Positions 1 to 11,787 of a DNA stretch of 64,000 bases are shown here, one piece after another (the first letter of the stretch is position 1; the number at the start of each line of letters is the position of its first letter). The notes under the pieces were generated by a model. The model did not search any database. It was given only the letters and a program-made list of their open reading frames with translations, and had not been told where the DNA came from. Location of the stretch: positions 124,001-188,000 of the forward strand of contig BLJB01000125.1 of assembly GCA_013423325.1 (NCBI GenBank). Reading direction: 5' to 3'. This DNA comes from Usnea hakonensis (Eukaryota > Ascomycota > Lecanoromycetes > Lecanorales > Parmeliaceae). The position numbers and the translations under genes are program-made.

Positions 1-3000
1 GCACGATAGTCGGAACCTGCCAGACCCCGGCGGCCCCAACCCCCATGCCTACGTGCAAGAACATTCCGGCACAAGTACTCCGCGAGATCAGCGATATCCA
101 GCTGACCCAGGCTACTCTCGCCGGAGTAGCTCTTCCGTCATCCCTCGGTCCCCAGATGGCCACCATCAGTATCCATCTGGACGATCTTTGAGTCTTGCTG
201 ATGGCCCGCACTACCCATCGCAATATCCCGTCGAACCCAGCGGGTATCCGTCACACGAACCACCACCGCAGAACGGCAACGTACACCATGGCGGTTTGCC
301 AATGCACCCCTATGAGCAAGCCCATGGCTATCCACCTCACCACATTGAATACTCTCAGTCGCCCATCACTGCGGGTCCTCCGTATGGAGCTGGGAACTAT
401 GTTGGTCACTATGGTCAAGCAGGCGCAAGGCCGTTAAAGAAAGGGAATCGAGCAACGCAGGTAGAAAGATCACCTGGCCCTTCAGAGAGCCCGGGCTAAC
501 TTTTTAGGCATGTGATGTTTGTCGAACGAGGAAGGCCAAATGCGACGAAGGTAGACCTGAATGTGGCTTCTGCGTGGAGAACAATATGCGTTGCAATTAC
601 CAGAGTGTGGCCCCCGCAAAGTACATTACCTTCCTTATCGTTCATATCCAGTTGACGTACTGATGCGTCGCAGGGCCGATCGTGCAAACCAACAAATAAT
701 TGACCAATTGGCATCCCATAAAGACGAAATAAAAGCTCTCAAGGAAAACTGGGGTGGAAGATTTGACAAACTCGAGCAGATGATCCAAGATATGACTGGT
801 GGACGCAACTTCACTATTGAAAGATCAGACACGAAGCAACCACAGCTTAAGCTGGAGAGTCCACCTGGAGCATCGACTGGCCAGTTACCTGGAGGTGTCG
901 ATAATTCCTCTTCAGATCACATCATTAAGGATGCAGGCATTGTCAATCCGAGTCCCAGCAGCTCTTTAACAGAGTCTACGGGCAGTGATCCCGTTGCACT
1001 ACGTACTAATGAGATCTACATCGCCCATAATACCGCGGCCCAGAAATTGTTTCGTTGGCGATCCATCAAACAACTACTGCGACAGTCCAATAAGCTGGAG
1101 TTACCCGAGCGCGCTGAAGGCTACGTTATGGATTACGAACTCAACAAGGGCGTCATGAGGATCTATGGAAAAGGCCGTCAAGTGCGAGACTCTGGGATCT
1201 GGTCCCCTATGACTGTAGCTGCAGCCAGCCCTACTCCTAGCAATCTCAGTGGTCACGGTGACGAAACCTCGACGGCTAGTAGTCCGGCCGCTTCACCATC
1301 CGAGAGCCTTTGGGGCACAGGTTTCGCGCCTACTGTTCCAGAACCTAGACCCGTCAGCGATGTGGGTGGTCTGAACCCAGACAATACCTTGAAGCTTGAG
1401 GCGAGAACGATTTTGCGGCTCCTTCAAAGCTACCTTGACAATATCCATATCCTCCATCCTTTCTTGGATCAGCGTGAATTAACTCGGACGGTTGAGCACT
1501 TCAAGCGTCGCCACAATACCCCACTCGATACAACCAGTTCTTCGAAAGTTGGGTTTGCAGTCCCAGTCAACGCTAACCTCGATGTTGTACGAGATCCACA
1601 TGCGATGCTCAACAGAGCGCAGAAGCGGAAGCATTCCGAAGGACAATACTATGGCGCATTGGGCGAGCCAAGCATGGGGACAAGTCCAGTCAGTCCCAAC
1701 GTCGTGTTGGAAAAGTCTCCAGAAACGGCTCTTACACTACTCGTGTTGGCCTTGGGAAAAATTTGCGAGTGTAGAACGCCACTTCCCGGACCAGTTCCGG
1801 ACAACAACACAAGAGACACTACGAATCATATAATACATCCTTACTCACCCTCCAGAGGTCAAACAGACTCGCCCCCGCCACCGTATTCTCAGCCAATGCG
1901 ACATTCTCCATCTGGTTCGTCCCATTCTACTGCCAGCACTTCTGCGCTTTCTCCCATGAGCGCTGGTCGATTGGCTGGGTCAAGTCCAAGGTCCTCGTTC
2001 GGCGAACCATCATCTGGAGCCAGGAACGTTGATGTGATACCCGGACTGGCCTATTATGCACAAGCTACGGACATCTTGGGACCCCTGACTGGCTCCCAGG
2101 AATTGACCTACGCGCAGTGCTGTCTACTTGCTGGTCTATACGCAGGTCAACTGGCGAACACATTGGAAAGCCTGACTTGGATACAGACTGCTAGTAGGAT
2201 ATGTCGTCTTCTTGTCTCAGAGTAAGTCTTGAGGTGTGTTGCAAATGGTATCGAAACTTACAATGTTACATCAGGGAATCCTTCACGAGAATGAGAGAAG
2301 CAAAAAAAGAAGTGATTAAAATTACGTTTTGGTCAAGCCTGCAATTGGAAAGGTAGTCCCAACCTTATGTCCCCTTGCCATCTCATCTGACCATTGGCAG
2401 TGATATCTTGGCCGAGCTTGATGTGCCTGCAAGTGGAATACAAAGCGTAGAGGTCCCTCCTGAATATCCGAAATCCATGGCAGATCACCCCGTTGCTGTC
2501 TATGACGACCCTGGCAAAGCAAAGGTCATGACGTATTACTGTTTCCAGCTCATGATGCGGACTTCGCTCAATGACATTCAAATGGAGCTTTACAGTGAGT
2601 CTCAGAAGGACACTATCGGTCTCCGCCTGTTCATAATTTGCTAACGACTGCTCAGAGGCCCCAACTTTCGAAAGGGTGACTCGTTCTGCCAGTCTGATCA
2701 ATGCTTTCAATACCAATATATGGGAGTGGAGGAAGATGCTCCCTCAGGATCTTCAATGGGAAGACACTGAACCTCCGGCGCGGTACATCAATGACGCTCG
2801 TCTGCGTGGAAAATTCTATGGTGCCCAGTACATTATCCACCGACCTTTCTTACACGCTGCATTGGACTTTGACTTTAATACCTCCGATGTTCAGTCCCCT
2901 AACCATGAAAGTGCTGATGGTTCTCAAAATAACGCACCTCATCAGCCGGTGCCGAGTCCGGACGCCCAAGCGGGCACCATGGGCCCACCAAAACCCGTCT

Positions 3001-3374
3001 TCGATTCGGGAAACCACCGTCGCGCCGAAACCATCAATTTCGCAGTCAAATGTATACGAGCCGCAGAGGAAAGTACTGTGGCTTTCGACGGGATCCTTGA
3101 CCATAGGAGACTGGTAGTCACGAACATAATGGGTACTGCGCACGCTCAATTCGGGAATATGCTTGTCCTCTCCGCAGCATATAAATCCAAAACACTAGGT
3201 CAATACGTGGAGCGTGCAAAGTTGAGGCACCTCTTTGACCGGACCATCAAAATGCTGGGTGACCTCGGCCCTATATCATTTACGCTGGCCAAAGACTGCT
3301 ACATTCTGAAATGCCTCCGCAAAGTGGTTTTTGAAGGCGGTGATACCTTGGCCACTTCCGTTTCATCCGAGTGA
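1..3374 (+). CDS. Zn2Cys6 fungal-specific transcription factor, 5' truncated
   Basis: Nuclear DNA-binding regulator; the start lies left of the window. Exons deduced: <2-460, 508-620, 674-2221, 2275-2352, 2401-2594, 2656-3374. All junctions keep frame and give 1036 residues in the window. Exon 2 holds a complete binuclear cluster with spacing C-x2-C-x6-C-x6-C-x2-C-x6-C (begins ACDVCRTRKAKC). It is preceded by a basic KKGNRATQ stretch and followed by a linker with coiled-coil character (QQIIDQLASHKDEIKALKEN). A fungal_trans-like region follows: a segment near 1390-1480 (LRLLQSYLDNIHILHPFLD), then TFWSSLQLESDILAELD across the exon 4/5 junction. The N-terminus is rich in Tyr, Pro, Ser and His. 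The cluster context is reminiscent of cellulose regulators of the CLR-1/ClrA type, but I cannot confirm that, so I give no symbol. Confidence 0.9.
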
Positions 3375-4624
3375 ATGGCTTCTTCCGGCGACGTTGGCCG
3401 TAAGTATCGCTAACATGATTTGCGATAAAACCACGAACATCTCAACGCACATTTTTCAAACCTTTCTACGGCTAACGAGCCTCAAATTCAAACTTTGCAA
3501 TATATCAACGGGCGGGCTTTCTCATCCATTGCATTATTCCCACGGCGGCCCCCTACGTATCGACCGCGCCACACGCCACCATCGTTCTCGCAAAAAGACA
3601 CCACATACACTACGCCGCACCAGCTCTGTGCTTTGCGGTCAGTATATACCATTCATTCTCTCTCACAAAATTTACCGCTATCCGCGCCGAAACCGTCAAG
3701 CTGTCCCATCTCAGCGACATTTACATATATTCGATTCATTTGTATGCACGTCTGGTCGTTATTCACTTGCTTTCTTTTTGGCCCGGCGCTTTTTAAATTT
3801 TAGTTTTTTTGGGGCTTGCATAATTGAGCGACGCATATCATGTATTCACCGGGGTGGCGGCTATCTGTCTTATCTATCTTGTCCGGTTCGTGACAACCGT
3901 CATCGTATTTTTGTCGGAGGGGGAAGCAGAAACAACACATTAATCTGCTGGGCGGTTTGGGGCGATGGCGGGGCTGGCTTTTTGGCGAGCATCGGGGCTG
4001 GGGGAGCGCGTGTGTGGAGAGCTGCGGGGTTTTTTTTGGAGCAGCATGTCTCTTTTGTAACTATATGTGTGTGTGGTTTGTATCCATATACGCACGACCG
4101 ACGACTTGATGTCTGGAGGCAATCTAGCTGCTCGAAAAGGCATAAATATGGTTCTCCCAATGGAAATATCTCCAGTGAAAGTCATTGAAAAATGATGCAC
4201 CATCTCTCAACATACTTTACGAAAGGGTATTTAAGTAGCTCTTTCTACCTAGAGATCCATCAATCCTACATCCCATACCAAAATCGAACAAAAGTGTTGG
4301 CTTGCGTTGACCCCGTTGATCGACTGCCCCCATAGTATCATCGAGCTCTGCTCTTGGGCAGAATCCTCACCATGTCGGCCCTGCTTTCTGTTAGGAGGAG
4401 TTGGGAAGAGGGGAGGCCGGGAGGCAGGTGGGGCGGCGGGGATAGTATTTGATAATCATGACTTGACGGGGTACTCCGCATCAGAACCTGACCTTGAATG
4501 CCGTTACACCATACCGAAGCCTAATGTACAAGAGGTATCTACAGACGCGAGACATGTAACAACCGCTGCTCCAATAATCATGACACCACGATATGTACAC
4601 TGGCTATGTACAATCGCCGCAGAG
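3375..4624. other. Intergenic region between convergent genes
   Basis: The regulator to the left and the App1-like gene to the right both end here, so this should hold two 3' untranslated regions. It has T-rich tracts near 3770-3800 and G-rich tracts near 3910-4030. Long open frames exist but show no recognisable domain, splice pattern or start context. I see no RNA gene. Confidence 0.6.
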
Positions 4625-6580
4625 CTACAGCGCCCACACCGCCGCTCCAATCGCGGCTGCAAACATACACGTAGTCGAGACGGCAAGGAGGTTTCCAGAG
4701 CCTTTCTTGCCACTTCCGAGGTTGATTCCATCAGGCAAGCCTTGGTAGCCAAAGGTGAGGTTTTGCTTGATCGTAGAGTTGACGCATTGTCCGTTGGCAA
4801 TATCTAGATTTGTGAGGTCGTCCTAGGACAGTCAGCTTGCGCACGGCCGGGAAGGAGGACGGGATAAACTTACAGGCACGACAAAAAACATGTACATGCT
4901 GTTATTGATATTCTTAAACCCACTCGTATCATAAGGGAATTTATCACCGGGATCCGTGTTTGAGGTGTTGCGGAGGAAAATGCACTGTACTTGGCCTGGG
5001 TAGTCTGTGACCATGCTAAATGAAGATTTGGAGGTCAGCATTGCCTAATCAAAAAGTCATATGGAGCCTTGAAACATTCCCCGAGGGTGAGGCCTTCTGA
5101 GACAGGCCTCAATACTCAAGACTTGGTCCAGAAGAGAGTCTATGAAGTCCGCAATTACGTACGCTGGATAATCTCTCATGACATCACTGTTGCTTGTATC
5201 CGCAATTAAGACGAACTTTCGCTGTGGAAAGGTCTGGAAAACTTTATCGAGCAAGAATTTGCGGATGCTCAACGTAGCGCTGACGTCGCTGAAGTTCAGA
5301 GGACGATCGTCAAAGGAGCCTCCAGGGTAATTCTTGTAGATGAAATCCATGTAATTGCGAGTCACTTGCTCAGGAGTGGTGGTCAGATAATGGAACCAGA
5401 AGTTCGGAAGAGTGCGCGACCAGTTGGCGTAGATGTCTATAACCTCGGAGTTAGCGTGTCCTTTTTAAGGATGGGTTACGAGTCATGAAAATTTTTAACG
5501 AGTTATCCGCAGAGTGTATTCCCAAGACGGAATTTCAAGATCCAGAAACTGGGTCAAATAGGTAATAAGAACTCCTGGTCCACATACCTGGCATGTTCAT
5601 CCAAGGAGTGAAAGGCCTTGCAAAGCTGTTCAGTAGGCCTTGGGATGGTTCATAGATCTGGGTAACGCGTAGGATGTCATCAATGTCGGAAATGATTCCC
5701 AGACCCGTTGAAGGAATTAGGTAGGCAGTCGCATTTCCATTCACGTCTCCCACGGTGTAGACGTTCAGACGCTGTATCTCACTCGTAGAGTTGCCCGCAT
5801 CGAGCCCTTCGTCGTTGATCTGGACGAAACCGTCAAAGTCTCCCTCAGCGTCCGTTAGAATTGGATATCTGATTTGTTGACTTCCACCGTTTGGAGTCAC
5901 GGCTCCACCTCCGCCTTGTTCTCCAGAGGCCCCCGCAGTAGGTGCAGGCTCGAGATTGAACGTCACGTTCTGGTCGCTTTGCTGGAGTATGAAGATTTCA
6001 GCAGTCAGGTTTCGAGCTTGCGAAGCCTGTGACGCTGGAAGTTCTTCGACGGAAGTGCCAACCAAGAACACGTTGGCGAGGTCATTCAACTTTTGTTCGG
6101 TGATGTTGGGTTGCTTGAAGACGTTGCCATGGAAGCGGAGATTCCAGCCACGATCTGTCCAATTGGCATAGCCGCTGGGAACATCAGTACTTCATATTTG
6201 ACTGACTAATGCAACATGGCTCACGGTATGTTCAGCACCTGTGTGGGCAGCGCCTTGACTTGAGAATCGTTGAGCCCCAAGCTACTTTGCACATCGTCGC
6301 CAGTAGGAAAACCCTGAAAGAAATTTGGAATGCCTGACGCGACGTATGAGGGTATGTCGGAGCCTAAGCCGCTGAGTACGGAATCAACATCTCCGGCTAG
6401 ATCGCTGATGACGCCCCTCTTCTTGTATGTCCTGGTTGGATCCCAACTGGCTGGAAATGGGGTGATCAGCGGCCGCTCTTGGCCGACTTGGCCTGGCCTT
6501 GGGATGCTTCGACGAACCGCTGTTCCGCAGACTAGAGGGAGGAGGGCGAGGAGGAGAGTAGGAAGGGCAGTGAGGATCAT
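4625..6580 (-). CDS. Secreted, probably GPI-anchored App1/DUF2183-type phosphatase-domain protein
   Basis: Five exons on the minus strand: 6225-6580, 5588-6174, 5163-5436, 4874-5015, 4625-4822. All splice in frame to 518 residues. The N-terminus (MILTALPTLLLALLPLVCG) is a clear signal peptide. Residues about 282-286 read DIDDI followed by LRVT, the position of the DxDx(T/V) catalytic motif of the HAD-like App1 phosphatidate phosphatases. The downstream RKFVLIADTSNSD and DYPGQVQCIFLRN segments match later conserved blocks of DUF2183. The C-terminus has a GSG hinge and a hydrophobic tail ending AAIGAAVWAL, typical of a GPI signal. Several N-x-S/T sites support secretion. Yeast App1 is cytosolic and acts on phosphatidate in endocytosis; a surface or extracellular role here is inference. 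The fifth motif residue is Ile instead of Thr/Val, so activity is uncertain. Confidence 0.88.
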
Positions 6581-7445
6581 GGATGCGGTTCCAAGGTCTT
6601 AGGTTTGGAAAGGCTGTTCTCTAAAGTAAACAAAGCACCTTCGTGGGCTTTTCGCTTGATAAAAAGGAGTGTGAAAAGAATGATAATGTAGCTAGGTATG
6701 AACGATGTCTGTAAGAAGTCCCGCTCCAAACAATAAACAAGGTAAATGAAGCAATCGAGTCGGAGAAACAAGGAATCCGCGCTTCGCAGCTTGGCGCTTA
6801 GGGCTTGAGCCCTTGGGTGCCTCTGGTAAAGTCCGCCATGTACCTTAATGTAGATTCTAGGTAAGGTAAGGCGGCGCTGCGAGAGTAGATATGCCGCATC
6901 AACTTTCAGCATAAACATGGTTTCCTTCGGCTTTGGAGCCTAAGTATTCCATCATGTCAATGTCACCTGCCCTTTCGACGCCGAAATGGAGTTGAAATGA
7001 ATGCCATTTGGTACTATTGCTAGTGTTGCTGCCGCTCCAAGGGTGAGAACCAGGATTGCTTTCTCGATGCAGTTGACAAGCTTATCGTTGCAACCGACGG
7101 TCTCTTGCTGCAGCCTCGAAAGGAAAGCCTGAGCGAAACTTCGTTAAGAGTACTAGTAACCGATACCGAAGACCTCGCAACGGTTGGTAAAATATCCTAT
7201 GGACTGGCGCTGGGTTGCAAAGGATCTTGAATCCTAAAGTTGAAACTCGTGAGTAAAGCACCCTGCTAATCCATAGGAGATCTTTCGAATGGGCGTTTAT
7301 CTGGCCTTCGCACATTGGCTTGACTATTTGTCATTGTCTTCTTTGTCCGGCTCTGGTCCAGGCCTGCTCTGGTCATCCTCGATCAAGGAGCTAAATCAGA
7401 GAGGAACGTAAATCTTTACTTGATGTGTTGCTCGTTCCTTCTCCA

Positions 7446-7958
7446 CTAACAAGAAAATAATTGATTACTGAACGACATTCTGTATACTCTTGTACAATAG
7501 ATTCGCTGTCCGTTTCCCAGGTACGAAGCAAGTACTGCGAGCAATGCCGCCGACAGTATTGTCCTTCTACAGAGATACTCGGTAAAATAGAAGGCTTTTC
7601 TATCTCTGGGTCTCTCTTCAAGAAACAGCACTGAAGCAGCTCAATTCCATTGCCGGAAATTCGAGTAGACACACCCGTGCTCGATCCTGATTTCTGAAAG
7701 CTCCAGGGTTGTCGACGTTTCCAACCTGCCAACTGCGATCTGCAACTCAAAGTTCTTGAACAGGCGTCTGGACCCTTCCTGATTCTCAATGGGAATGGCC
7801 CGGTTAGGAATTGAGGAAGGAGTGTCTTGGAGCGTTACGAACAGCCTAAGCGGCATCGGAGCCGTTCGGGAAGGGAAGAGCGAGCCAGCAATCTTTCCGC
7901 CATGAGACGAGGCGGGCTCTTGCTTGACAGTATCGATGACTTTGTAAAGAATGTTCAA
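7446..7958 (-). pseudogene. Decayed reading frame with one in-frame stop
   Basis: One reading frame runs from 7958 to 7446 on the minus strand and is broken by a single TGA at 7641-7643. Before the stop are about 105 codons with the look of a real protein (segments such as PLRLFVTLQDTP and LFKNFELQIAVGRLE). After it come about 64 codons with a hydrophobic segment (RRTILSAALLAVLASYLG). There is no convincing start and no splice pair that removes the stop. I do not recognise the family with confidence. The length and frame continuity suggest a remnant of a fungal-specific protein rather than chance. Confidence 0.3.
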
Positions 7959-8080
7959 CCATGGCTATTTATATACGTATCAAGGTTCTACTCGCACGAA
8001 AATACAGGGTGTGGCGTGATCATTTACTTTATTGGGGGGAACTCACAAAGCTTGACTTGCTATGAGAGCATATTGTAGGT

Positions 8081-8737
8081 ATGGTAGAGTATGTGACTAT
8101 AAGTGGAGGCGATTGGAATAGGAATATCCCGTTCTCGGCAGAGCGCACGGAGCTAGGCGGCAAAAACATCCGTGCGGCACCGTGTGTTGTACCTGAGTTT
8201 GCAAGTCAACCTCACATCTCGCCACCACGTTCTGCCTGTCAACTAATCAACGAGGTTACGGTTGTGGCTAAGTTTGGAGTAATGAGTCAAATGAAGCGAG
8301 GTACTCGTGCCTTGATCGTGTGGTTACAGCCCCGTCAAGGCCAGCCGAACATGTCCATCCAGTCATCATTCAGAGGATGGCGTCACAACTTGAAAGCCAC
8401 ACCTATACCCCTTCTGGTTATGTTGGCAGCCGAGCTTTACTTGCAAGATGAGCAAGAATTGATAGGCACGAATCATCCGGAAGGAGCGTACTTCCAGTGG
8501 ACCTGGCATCCTACCTGCTGCCGATCATACTCGATCAAACGACCCCGTGGAATGCAGTTGAACCTTATTAAAATGGCTGCTTGTGATTGTGGTAGCTCCA
8601 CGTTTCTTCACAGTCAAAAATCATCCGGAAAAGTCAGGACGTTGGATTCTACTAAAATTCAAACAGGTACGAGGCTCAAAGTATCCGTCAATCATCATCA
8701 CGATTCGATCCCTGTGACTATTGTGATACAGCTTTGA
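8081..8737 (+). CDS. Orphan ORF, unknown, weakly supported
   Basis: A single ATG-initiated open frame of 218 codons between real genes. No signal peptide, membrane segment, domain or low-complexity tract stands out. The composition is unremarkable, with several Cys in the middle. It may be a chance ORF in the long upstream region of the secreted protein at 9579, or an orphan gene. Nothing in the context assigns a role. Confidence 0.15.
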   Translation: MVEYVTISGGDWNRNIPFSAERTELGGKNIRAAPCVVPEFASQPHISPPRSACQLINEVTVVAKFGVMSQMKRGTRALIVWLQPRQGQPNMSIQSSFRGWRHNLKATPIPLLVMLAAELYLQDEQELIGTNHPEGAYFQWTWHPTCCRSYSIKRPRGMQLNLIKMAACDCGSSTFLHSQKSSGKVRTLDSTKIQTGTRLKVSVNHHHDSIPVTIVIQL

Positions 8738-9578
8738 GGTCTTTCCATTGTTTGCGCCTTCAACATGCACTGTGCCGCATTCATCCTGTTATTCAATTTT
8801 TCTCGAGCTGTCAGGATTGTCGGTGAGATATGGGGTACCGCTGTCTCAAAATTGACTGTTTATGGCTCTCAGTACACTCTATATTTTTTACTCGACATGG
8901 ATTCTTCCAACCGCACTTCTGCTACGGATACCTCAAGTCATGTGACAATTCAGATATGCAAAATCTCATTAGCTTCGACGTGTCGTCTCCCTTCTCTTTT
9001 CTGCATGTGTAGGTCTGTAATTCCGGAATTAAGGGCGAAGACGCAGCGACGGGTATGCAGCGCAATCTGGAAATGCCGCTACTTATGCAAGGCTAATGCA
9101 CGACTTGCTTCGTCTCGCTCCGGACCCACATGCAGCAAGTTCCATTGATATTGATCACATTACCAAAGGACTCTCTCGGTTCGGCTTCGTCTCCGTTGGG
9201 CACCTTCTTACCCCGATTCAGCGTCAACTGATGCCATTCACCAATCATCACGGGCCATTGCCAAGGCACCTGAAAGATTCTCCACGATGGGACCGGTACT
9301 TTTCGCCACGGATGAATGCACCTGGAACCTCAGGAAGACTGGGATTTCGCTGATCTTTTCTCAATGTTACCAGGACGGCGTATGGCGCAAGGGGGACGAA
9401 AGGATAGCTGCGAAAGAACCCTTCAGACTCAATTCGGCCGAAAGTAGTTGGGAGGTCTCGAGTGAAGGTCATATAAGGGAAGCTTCAGGTAGCATAGGAT
9501 TCCCATTACCTATATGTCCTTTTTTGCTAGCTCATATCAATATTCACCGTTACCACTCACAGAGGACAATCACCGGCA

Positions 9579-10481
9579 ATGCTTTTGACAAACCTGATAT
9601 GGCTTGGAGGTCTCCTTAGCTCGGCACTTGGAGAGCCACAAGGTGAGCTGACGAGTAATTCATTGTCTTGACATTTACCCTGGAAGGATTAAGACTTTCT
9701 GCGAGAAACTCTGTCTAGGGACAAAATTTTCCAACTGAGCAAATTAAATCTTGCCCTCTCTGTCAGACTGTTTTCTGCGAAGAGACGTGGGGCTAACGTA
9801 TTCACAGGTCATGCCTACGGATATGGCGTCACCGGGACCAGTCCATACACTCTCTCCACTGGCGTGAGCGGCACCGCCCCCAGTACCATTGTCCCACCAA
9901 CATCCGCTCCCTACGGGAACTATTCAGCAAGCCCCTACTACCCCTCAGGCACAGCGCCATACTCCACAGGTATCTCAAGCACCAGCGCCGACCCCAACAC
10001 CACCACTGTCAGTGGCAGTCCCACCCCATCTGCCAATGCCACCTCCTACGGTACAGTCAGCGGTGGTCCATACAAGACATACAATTCCAGCGACCCAGGA
10101 TACCCAACCTACTATCCTACCCATGGACCATACCCTCTCCCATCCTCCTATCCCTATCCTACTTCCTACCCTACTTCCTACCCATCTGGCACCATCGGCA
10201 CCGCTATCTCCACCGGAGACCCATCTGCCAGCGGTACCGCCGCATCAACAGGCATGGCCTCCGCGCCATCCTCCTTTGGCACCAGCGGCAAATTCACATA
10301 TACCGCCCCCACGGGAATCCCTACAGAGTACTATTACCACCACAAGAAACCTAAGCGCAATGTAAGTCGCTCGGCCCCCCCATACCTTTCATACATACGG
10401 GACGAAAAGGACGTGAGAACATTCAAAACTGACGCAAAGATTCAACACCAGGCTCCCTACGGCCGCCGCTATGCCTTCTAA
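9579..10481 (+). CDS. Secreted Tyr/Pro/Ser/Thr-rich protein, cell-wall-like
   Basis: Three exons: 9579-9642, 9808-10361, 10452-10481, giving 215 residues. Exon 1 encodes a signal peptide (MLLTNLIWLGGLLSSALGEP). The first intron (165 bases) has a canonical branch site (GGCTAACG) and a TTCACAG acceptor. The mature protein is low-complexity, rich in Pro, Ser, Thr, Gly and Tyr, with short tandem-like units of the type YPTSYP near 10140-10190. It ends in a basic HHKKPKRN stretch and APYGRRYAF. Composition fits an O-glycosylated wall or matrix protein. The second intron (90 bases) is free of stops and a multiple of three, so retention would add 30 residues without changing the end. No enzyme domain is seen. 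Confidence 0.72.
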
Positions 10482-11787
10482 GCCTTTACATGTCCACGCC
10501 GCAGCCGTAGCAGCCGCTCGACGATGGCAGATTTCTGTCTTGGCCAACGCAAACAGCGGCTTGCATCTTTGAGGCATTCACGGCATGGGCGACATGATAG
10601 AGGCGGTGAGGAATAACTGTCGTCAATGAGTGATGGATATGGGTAGCATGGAAACAAACGGTTATCCGCATTGGAGGGAGCATTGGGCATACATTTTTTT
10701 CAACAGCTGGATTTTGTTTTCTTCTTCTTTTTTGTTCTTCTTCTACTTCTTTTCTCTCATTTGCAGGCACACCCAAAACACTCCCTTATCATACTGCGCC
10801 GGTTTCTTTCCTTTCAACAAGCTGAGACTAGGCGGGGGGTAAATGGGTGCCTTTGATGTTTTTTTTTCGGCATAAAGTAGCTATTTAATTTGAAATTTGA
10901 GAATCTAGTTTGAGGTCGTGCGTATTAGTATAGAGGGTTTTTTTCTTGTGTCCGCGCTTGACGAAATGGTGACTTGTAGAAATGTTTCCGTGGCTGTGAT
11001 GCGCTCTCTGAGGTATCACTCGACATTGAATCATAGGTAAGTAGCAGGTTTGGGGGGTGGGCGTAAGTAAGGGGTAGAGTAGTATTTATTGGCCAGTCCA
11101 CAGCGGCATTCTGTGAGGACGCAAGCAAGCTTGTGTGACTGATAGCATTCCTATCTATTTTTCTAGTAGCAAGAAGAAGCTAATGTACATGGTCATGCTT
11201 GGATCGAAAATCCTGCTGAGATGCTATCGGTAAAAAGGCTGCGAGGTCGTGCATGTACACGGGCCGCAAGAAGAAGCGCAAGTATGGTACAGTGTTTGTC
11301 TCGCTAGCATTTTTAAGAAGATAATCGGTCCTTGCCATTGGTGACTTCGCTCAAGGGATATGAATGACCCGCTGGCTATTATTGCTATTCCGGTAGAAGC
11401 ACACAGTGGAAGGTGCTTTTCGTAACAAAGTTGTCGATATTGAACACTGTCGAGGACTCGGTCCAGAAGTGCAATTGATGTGATAGTAAATGCGGACTTT
11501 CCTTTCAATCGAAGTATGAGCTTGAAGCAAAGCTATCATGGATTGAACAGGCCGAAAGATTCGTGCAGAAGTAGGAGAAGCGTAATCGCCGATGCGTTCT
11601 TGATCCAGGTTTGATTTCGAAAGTAAGCTGTTGTGAGCCTGTTGAATACATGATAGACGTGAATGGTGATAATGGTATGTGGGAGCAGAAAAGGCCTTCA
11701 TGATTTACTGCAGTGAGTCAGATCCTGTTGATATATCAAGGCTGCAGAATCTACCTTCAGAAAGATGACAGACCCCTTTGGTGGACC
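10482..11787. other. Intergenic region between convergent genes
   Basis: Holds the 3' ends of the secreted protein and the F-box-like gene. There is a pyrimidine-rich run (TTC/TTTTC type) at about 10715-10760. I see no coding signal or RNA gene. Confidence 0.55.

Larger units (their letters stand above)
6581..9578. other. Long intergenic region
   Basis: Upstream DNA of the minus-strand App1-like gene and of the plus-strand secreted protein at 9579. It contains a GGTAA-type repeat near 6859-6870, a decayed reading frame (7446-7958) and one orphan ORF (8081-8737). Other open frames are short and lack recognisable domains. Confidence 0.5.

Noticed and set aside
138..335. Minus-strand and alternative-frame ORFs across the Zn2Cys6 gene
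   Set aside because: They are shadows of exon 1, whose frame continues into the zinc cluster across a clean intron.
3331..4188. Long plus-strand open frame overlapping the end of the Zn2Cys6 gene
   Set aside because: It shares its first bases with the real terminal exon in another frame, then has no domain, start context or splice logic.
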